64,000 bases of DNA, from NCBI GenBank assembly GCA_944323255.1, contig CALURU010000002.1:93803-157802 (forward strand), in the 5' to 3' direction. Shown here one piece after another: positions 58,628-64,000 of the stretch; positions within the stretch are counted from its first letter, which is position 1; the number at the start of each line of letters is the position of its first letter. Source of the DNA: Candidatus Gastranaerophilales bacterium (lineage in GTDB: Bacteria > Cyanobacteriota > Vampirovibrionia > Gastranaerophilales > Gastranaerophilaceae). Below the pieces are notes generated by a model, which worked only from the letters and a program-made list of their open reading frames with translations, did no database searches and was not told the origin of the DNA. The position numbers and the translations under genes were made by a program.

Positions 58628-59802
58628 GTCATTTTTTCCAATATTTCAACAGCTTTTTCCAATTGGACATCCTTCTTAGCCTCGGCATCCTTCTGAGTTA
58701 ATTCTACCACAACATCAGGAGTAATGCCTTTTTTGTTAATATCATTTCCGGAAGGTGTCAAATAGCGCTGTATTGTAATGTTCATTCCTGCATCATCCGG
58801 AAGTTTGTTAATTTCCTGCACCAACCCTTTTCCAAAAGACTGTTCTCCAACAATGGTTGCCCTATGGTTGTCTTTTAGTGCACCGCTTAGGATTTCGCTA
58901 GCTGAAGCAGAACCTTTGTTTATCAATACGACAATAGGTTTATCCGTAACCTGCTCCAATCTTGCACGGGTAGTCGTTTTGTAGCTGTCTCTGTCAACCG
59001 TACTTACAATCACGCCGCCTCTTAAAAGCATGTCTGAAATATAAATTGCGTTAGTAAGAAGTCCTCCAGGATTTGAACGCAGGTCAATAATAAAGCCCTT
59101 CATTCCGCTTGAATTGTTAAGGATAGATTCAATTTCGCCTGCAGCATTTTTGCTGATAAAAGAACTCAATCTAATGTATTGAATATCATTAGGAATTTTG
59201 GTCGTCTCAAAAGGCGGCTTACAGGATACAGATTTAACTTCAATTTCGTCTCTTACAACACTATAAAGCTTGTTTGGAACACCTTTTCTTTGAATCAAAA
59301 GTGTGACTGTCGTACCTTTTTCACCCCTGATTTTATCTGCAGCCGCATCAATATTTATACCTTTTGTGCTTTCTCCGTTAATTTCCAGAATCCTGTCGTC
59401 TGCAAGAAGTCCTGCTCTTTCTGCCGGTGAATCCTCTAATGGTGCTATAATAACCAGCTCACCATCTCTAAGTCCGATTTGAGTTCCGATACCTTTTAAA
59501 GATCCTTTTATTGACTGCGTTTCTTCCGAAAATTCTTTAGGGTCAAGAAAACGGGTATACGGATCATTTAAACTTGCGAGCATTGTCCCGATTGCAACGT
59601 AAGCATCCTCTTTAGTTTTAAGTTTGTTTTCGTAGCGATATCTCCATTTATTCCAATCCTGTGAGTTATTGGTCGGATCATAATATTTTTTATTAACAAT
59701 TTTCCATACATCATCGTATAATTCAGCAGGAGTCGCCGCAAATGCTGCACCTGTGCCGAGCATCACCGCTGTCATTAACATTATACTTGCAAATCTTTTC
59801 AT
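58609..59802 (-). CDS. ctpA: carboxyl-terminal processing peptidase (S41)
   Basis: 397 residues. Signal peptide (KRFASIMLMTAVMLGTGAAFA), a PDZ domain (about 95-170) and the S41 peptidase core with Ser in NKGSASASEILSG and Lys in EQSFGKGLVQEI. Exported protease that trims periplasmic proteins. It ends ...KMTCLVQG with the stop TAA inside CAGGGGTAAA, the same VQG ending as AtpG. Confidence 0.94.
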   Translation of the reverse strand: MKRFASIMLMTAVMLGTGAAFAATPAELYDDVWKIVNKKYYDPTNNSQDWNKWRYRYENKLKTKEDAYVAIGTMLASLNDPYTRFLDPKEFSEETQSIKGSLKGIGTQIGLRDGELVIIAPLEDSPAERAGLLADDRILEINGESTKGINIDAAADKIRGEKGTTVTLLIQRKGVPNKLYSVVRDEIEVKSVSCKPPFETTKIPNDIQYIRLSSFISKNAAGEIESILNNSSGMKGFIIDLRSNPGGLLTNAIYISDMLLRGGVIVSTVDRDSYKTTTRARLEQVTDKPIVVLINKGSASASEILSGALKDNHRATIVGEQSFGKGLVQEINKLPDDAGMNITIQRYLTPSGNDINKKGITPDVVVELTQKDAEAKKDVQLEKAVEILEKMTCLVQG

Positions 59803-59980
59803 AAAATCTCACACTCCTCTTAAATCAAAAGCGTTCTTAGTTATTATACTACACAAATATCTTTTTCATTTCAAATATTTGCAGGATTTATTTGACAGTA
59901 GAAAAAAAATATAGTAAAAAGATACTCCAAACCTAATACAAAACTATATGCCTGTAGCTTCCAATTCCAGCCCTAATCAT

Positions 59981-62900
59981 TTACCCCCCCCCCAGGAACC
60001 ACCTTAGACCGAATGATAGGGAAACACCATTTCGACCGCCGTTGGAGACCATTGCCTGACCAAACGCCAAAAACCGATCTTTAATCCGTTTCTGCACGCC
60101 TAGACCATATTGAACATACGGTTTGATACTCATCTCCGGTAATCGGACGTCATTCGCCCTAACATCACTCTTATCCAGTACATTCCACACCATATTGACT
60201 GCCGCATATGGCTGCCAGCCATTTTTTGTATTCATGATAAACTTCACTCCGGGTGCTAACTGGATTGCATGCAACGGGTCACTCTCCATACGAACACCGG
60301 CTGAATTCGTGTAATCAAAAGTATTCACAAAAGTATAACTCATTAGCATTGATGGCTGAATTATATACCTGCCCTCTTTAAACTCAAAGTTATACCCCAA
60401 TCTGTTTCCAATTCCCGCAAGTAACATTGTGTAATTCTCATTTCCGTACATATTCTGGGACTCGCCTACACTTGCGCCGACTGAAAGTGTCGTTGCGTTA
60501 AAGAAATTTCCCTTGTATAAAAATACAGTACCACCGACCAAGCCGCCGTTTTGATAACTGTCTACACCGCTATAGGACTGGCTTGCGCCGTTGTAGGCAA
60601 CATATCCGCTTAATACACGGTCAAAACCATGCGCTATTGGGGTTATTTTACTGTCATACCCTATTAATGAACCGTAGTTAATATTATCTACCTTAGGTCC
60701 GTTTTTAAGTGGAATGCTTTCAAAGCTTACATATGGTTTTACCCAGTAGCCGGCACTCTCTATTCTTGTATATAAAGGTGAAAAACTATTTGTTGTTGTG
60801 CTTGCATACCTTCCTGATTCTTTGAGGGCAAGACGTTCTAAGAAAGGAAGGTTCATAAAGTTATCCGAATGTTGGAAGGCATAATTAAAAGTATTCATCT
60901 GGGTTGCATAAGCACCTGCCTGTGCTGCGACGGATGGAGCCAGAACTGTTGGGTTAAAAGCGTCACTTGGATTGCCGCCGCCACTGCTCCGTAAGAAGGT
61001 AAAGAATCCGTCATCCTGATTATAGCTTACGGCGTATTTATAGATTGGAGAGTATGCTACAGGGCTTTTACCTGTATATGATACCTTGTCTTTGTAACTT
61101 TCTTCCGCAAAAAGGATATCTGTTCTATCCTCTTTGGCGTCATTCAACAGGTTTAAATACTCTACATCTATTTTTCCATCAGGGGCGACCGTCGTTACAT
61201 TTTCAGGAAGTCTGTCCATTGACTTGTTTGCAAGATCTACATCAACACTCATTCCCAAATGTCCGTTTACCGTCATTCCCTGCATTGATTGAGTCTCTGC
61301 TAAACCATTAAGAAGTGAGAGGTGTCCTGAATTGGCGGTAAGAGTAGAGGTTGCAAGAATATCCGCTTTCGTTAAGTGTAGTGTAACCTCGTCCAGGGTT
61401 GCTTTTGCGTTAATTACGGAATTATTAAATACAACTTTTCCTGTTTTATCACCTGTAATTTTTAATTTATACGCAGTTTCAGGTGTTTCCATTATCTCAC
61501 CGGTATTTATATTGATAGCTCCGCCTCTAATCGTATCATCAAACAAGATAACACCATTATTAACTGCCTTCAATTCAAGTTCTGCCGGATTTTCGCTAAC
61601 CTTGTTATAATTAGAATCCAGAAACCCCGGATTCTCTTCTTCGGGTTCTTCGGGCATTAAATCATATGCTTCGATAAGCGACATAGGTCCTGGTGCATCA
61701 TATATACCATACAAACCATACATTCCAATTGCATTTTGTTCTTCTTTACCCTGCGATATTGTTTTGTTTCCTGAAAAAACTGATACACCATTGTCTGCAG
61801 TTATTGACAATTTTGTACCGCTAAAGATTGCTCCACCTAAAGCTGCGCCGGCTTCTGATTTTGCAGTATTATTAATAAAATTTGCATTCACAAGAGATAT
61901 TTGATTACCCGAAATGTGCTTTATATCATCAATATAAATTTTAGGCTCATCATATGTTATTTCTACTGGAGGATTTAAGGTCAAATAACCAGACTCTAAG
62001 TATTCCTGAAGATTTGACTGCATTGCTGCCCATTGTTCTGAAGTGCAAATTTCTTCCGTCGGCACAACCACAACTTTATAACCATCTTGAATTTTTGATT
62101 CCAACTCGGCTAAAGCTTCTGTATCTAAACCCTCGTAGAAAGTAAATCTTTCTCCTGTATCAGTAATTACAAAATCAACAGAATAAATAAAAGATACATT
62201 AGCATCTGCGTGCACTGTGTAATTACTATTATATATTGCACCTCCTAATGCTGCATCTGACACGGTTGAAACAGAATTATCCGAAAATACGCCCGTTAAT
62301 TTATCAATATACCCAATATTTGAGATTGCGCCACCTAATGCGTATGAAGTGGAATCGATAGAATTACCTATAAAATCTCCTGAAATATCATTTATGCTGC
62401 CATGATTTGCAATCGCTCCGCCTTCTCCAGATACATATAATCCTTGATCGTAAAAGACACTGTTAAAAATAAAATCACCTCTTATACTATTAATTTCACC
62501 TGAATTATTAATTGCACCGCCAGCCATTTCTACAAAATCATCATTCGAATCTGACACATAATTTCCGATAAAATCTCCTGCTATACTGTCTATTGAATTT
62601 CTGTTATCTATGGCACCACCTAATTCACTAAAATTAGCTATAAAATTTCCAGCAATATTAGATATTTTACCTGAATTATAAATTGCTCCACCTGCTGAAT
62701 TGTTTATACCCATTGCTGAATTATTTATAAAATCTCCAACAATATTAGATATTTTACCAGAATTATAAATTGCTCCGCCATAAACTTTTGCTGTATATGG
62801 AGGACGTCGCGAACTGCCCCATGCAGAATTGAGTATAAAATTTCCTGTAATACTATTTATTTCACCAGAATTATAAATTGCACCACCATATGCATACGCA

Positions 62901-63517
62901 TTAGACGTACTAGCTCCTTTTCTTACATAATTGTCAATAAAATCGCCTGTAATAGTATTTATACTGTTTGTATTTTCTATAGCACCACCATAAACAGAAT
63001 CCCGAACACCAGCACTTGTCTTAATTCCCACAAAATCATTATTTATAGAACTTCCATCTTGAATATTTTTAATTTTATTTGATAACCTTTGTGAATCAGC
63101 ATAGTAAGTAAACTGAGCATTAGAAGGATCATCAGTGTCTGATAGTACATAAGCATGATTAATATATTCACGATATTTATTCCAACTAAAATACTTTGGT
63201 TCAACATTTTCTGCTCCCGGATTCCCATACTCTGACCTTGCAAGGTCGATACGATAATACAACGGCTCGAATTTGCCTGTCTCGGTGTTCAACTCTATCT
63301 TGGTTATTGTGTTTTCGCCCTCTGCTTCAACCCGTGTCAAAGTATACGCCTTCTCTCGTTCTGGCTGCGGGGTTTGAGTAGTTGTCTCATCAGCCATGGA
63401 AACGTTTGAAAGTGATAAAATTAATGCACAAGAAGCAAGAGAAAAACGTTTAAAGCAGCTTGTAGTCAGGGTTTTACCCCCCCCCCCTGGCACAAGCAGG
63501 GGTAAAATTACTATCAC
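59981..63517 (-). CDS. autotransporter with beta-helix passenger, start affected by poly-G tract
   Basis: 1178 residues from GTG 63517. N-terminal hydrophobic segment (RFSLASCALILSLSNVSMA-DE) is the signal peptide. Residues 150-450 hold at least ten imperfect repeats GGAIYNSGEINSITGDFIxNS, a beta-helix passenger. The C-terminal 270 residues (ESAGYWVKPYVSFES onward) are an autotransporter barrel ending SFGLRWF, then LGGG from a 10-G tract. A better start, ATG 63539 with GAGG eight nt upstream, is out of frame because the G tract has 11 bases; 10 or 13 would join them. Pro-rich linker EEPEEENPG near residue 625. Confidence 0.9.
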   Translation of the reverse strand: MIVILPLLVPGGGGKTLTTSCFKRFSLASCALILSLSNVSMADETTTQTPQPEREKAYTLTRVEAEGENTITKIELNTETGKFEPLYYRIDLARSEYGNPGAENVEPKYFSWNKYREYINHAYVLSDTDDPSNAQFTYYADSQRLSNKIKNIQDGSSINNDFVGIKTSAGVRDSVYGGAIENTNSINTITGDFIDNYVRKGASTSNAYAYGGAIYNSGEINSITGNFILNSAWGSSRRPPYTAKVYGGAIYNSGKISNIVGDFINNSAMGINNSAGGAIYNSGKISNIAGNFIANFSELGGAIDNRNSIDSIAGDFIGNYVSDSNDDFVEMAGGAINNSGEINSIRGDFIFNSVFYDQGLYVSGEGGAIANHGSINDISGDFIGNSIDSTSYALGGAISNIGYIDKLTGVFSDNSVSTVSDAALGGAIYNSNYTVHADANVSFIYSVDFVITDTGERFTFYEGLDTEALAELESKIQDGYKVVVVPTEEICTSEQWAAMQSNLQEYLESGYLTLNPPVEITYDEPKIYIDDIKHISGNQISLVNANFINNTAKSEAGAALGGAIFSGTKLSITADNGVSVFSGNKTISQGKEEQNAIGMYGLYGIYDAPGPMSLIEAYDLMPEEPEEENPGFLDSNYNKVSENPAELELKAVNNGVILFDDTIRGGAININTGEIMETPETAYKLKITGDKTGKVVFNNSVINAKATLDEVTLHLTKADILATSTLTANSGHLSLLNGLAETQSMQGMTVNGHLGMSVDVDLANKSMDRLPENVTTVAPDGKIDVEYLNLLNDAKEDRTDILFAEESYKDKVSYTGKSPVAYSPIYKYAVSYNQDDGFFTFLRSSGGGNPSDAFNPTVLAPSVAAQAGAYATQMNTFNYAFQHSDNFMNLPFLERLALKESGRYASTTTNSFSPLYTRIESAGYWVKPYVSFESIPLKNGPKVDNINYGSLIGYDSKITPIAHGFDRVLSGYVAYNGASQSYSGVDSYQNGGLVGGTVFLYKGNFFNATTLSVGASVGESQNMYGNENYTMLLAGIGNRLGYNFEFKEGRYIIQPSMLMSYTFVNTFDYTNSAGVRMESDPLHAIQLAPGVKFIMNTKNGWQPYAAVNMVWNVLDKSDVRANDVRLPEMSIKPYVQYGLGVQKRIKDRFLAFGQAMVSNGGRNGVSLSFGLRWFLGGG
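59984..59993. repeat. poly-G tract at the autotransporter stop codon
   Basis: Ten C on the + strand (G10 on the coding strand), followed by TAAATG: CTG GGG GGG GGG TAA. Length changes would alter the C-terminus. Confidence 0.95.
63477..63487. repeat. poly-G tract at the autotransporter 5' end
   Basis: Eleven C on the + strand, G11 on the coding strand, between the best ATG (63539) and the signal peptide. Flanked on one side by CAGGGGTAAA (63497-63506) and followed by TAAAA. Confidence 0.95.
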
Positions 63518-63539
63518 AATTGAGTTTTGAATGGTTCAT

Positions 63540-64000
63540 ACCAATATCCTCATACATTGTCCTTACTTATGTTTAATTCCACATTTTTATGGGTCAGTAA
63601 CGCTCATAAGAAGAAATCGTTACAAAAATTTACAATTGCGGGATAAAGCAGGCTTGATGAGTGGGGTTTTAAATTGGGGAAAGATTTTTTTTGGAGGGAA
63701 AATATTGGAGTAAATCTAAAGAGTAGGTCAGGTTTTACCTGACAATAACTTTGTCTAAGATTTGACCCCTCACCCGCATTCGTAGCTTTTGCCTTACGGC
63801 TCAAGCACGACTGCGCCCTCTCCCACAGGGGGCGAGGGGAGGTGTACGCATTGTCATCCTGAAAGCGTAGAAAATCGGTTTTTATTATATTGTTGTGTGT
63901 GTTTGTTTCCCATTCGATTTTCGAGCTGTTCAGGATCTTACAAGATGGTAGGTCACACGCCAAACCGGTAAGATGCTGAAACAAGTTCAGCATGACACAC
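63540..64000. repeat. gene-free end of window with dispersed repeats
   Basis: No supportable ORF. It holds GTAGGTCAGGT-ttt-ACCTGAC (63724-63743), the CCCTCTCCCACAGGGGGCGAGGGGAGG-type repeat (63765-63845) and TCATCCTGAAAGCG ... TTCAGGATCTTAC plus GCTGAAACAAGTTCAGCATG near the end, a third palindrome type. The strand upstream of 63539 carries the autotransporter ribosome-binding site. Confidence 0.8.

Noticed and set aside
63043..63243. Overlapping ORFs inside the autotransporter
   Set aside because: Shadow frames of a low-GC, repeat-rich gene without ribosome sites.
1..64000. tRNA or rRNA genes
   Set aside because: No T-loop consensus or rRNA stretch was noticed on either strand; a covariance scan would be needed to exclude a tRNA fully.

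Overview
The window reads as a low-GC, Gram-negative relative of the cyanobacteria, most likely a gut Gastranaerophilales/Vampirovibrionia (Melainabacteria) genome. Supporting this inference: an F-type ATP synthase operon in the cyanobacterial order a-c-b'-b-delta-alpha-gamma, with two different b-type stalk genes and with beta/epsilon absent; a Ycf46 AAA ATPase next to a Ycf35-like and a DUF2997-like protein; TrmFO; KdsA, KdsC, an LptF/LptG permease and an autotransporter (an outer membrane with LPS); and no photosynthesis gene.

Layout. 1-2.5 kb: partial HD-GYP protein, small exported protein, aspartate kinase. 2.6-8.2 kb: two very large convergent ORFans. 8.3-14.2 kb: TrmFO, a CHASE2-GGDEF cyclase, then an isolated fliE-fliF pair. 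14.3-17.9 kb: HEPN/MNT pair, gatA, small membrane proteins. 17.9-24 kb: ATP synthase operon carrying an extra zinc-finger membrane protein and a 4 x 100-bp tandem array. 24-29.3 kb: one operon with LptF/G, a helix-hairpin-helix membrane protein, two tiny membrane proteins, a radical SAM activase-like protein, Ycf46, Ycf35-like and DUF2997. 29.3-35.4 kb: repeat-flanked MFS transporter, QueH, VKOR-DsbA fusion, lineage-specific membrane proteins. 35.6-42.2 kb: kdsC, small proteins, HEAT-like and DprA-like proteins, pcrA. 42.2-46.3 kb: repeat island, HgdC-type activase, kdsA-aroA. 46.3-54.8 kb: small ORFans separated by palindromic repeats, HepT/MntA, ADP-forming acetyl-CoA synthetase, tuf, a multi-HTH protein. 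54.9-64 kb: rpsR-ssb-rpsF, recJ-ctpA, and a large autotransporter.

Three cross-cutting signals stand out. First, short palindromic repeats lie between genes and also inside genes: in frame within trmFO and aroA, forming the end of queH, and cutting short a HAD gene and an acyltransferase gene. Second, a G-rich motif (G4 to G11 followed by TAAA) recurs at gene ends and becomes an 11-G tract at the 5' end of the autotransporter, where tract length decides whether the well-placed ATG is in frame. Third, a bipartite element TTTGTAAA-N17-GC lies upstream of five unrelated-looking ORFans and may mark a regulon.

I see no tRNA, rRNA, CRISPR array, transposase or integrase in the window. All counts were made by eye; no database search was run.
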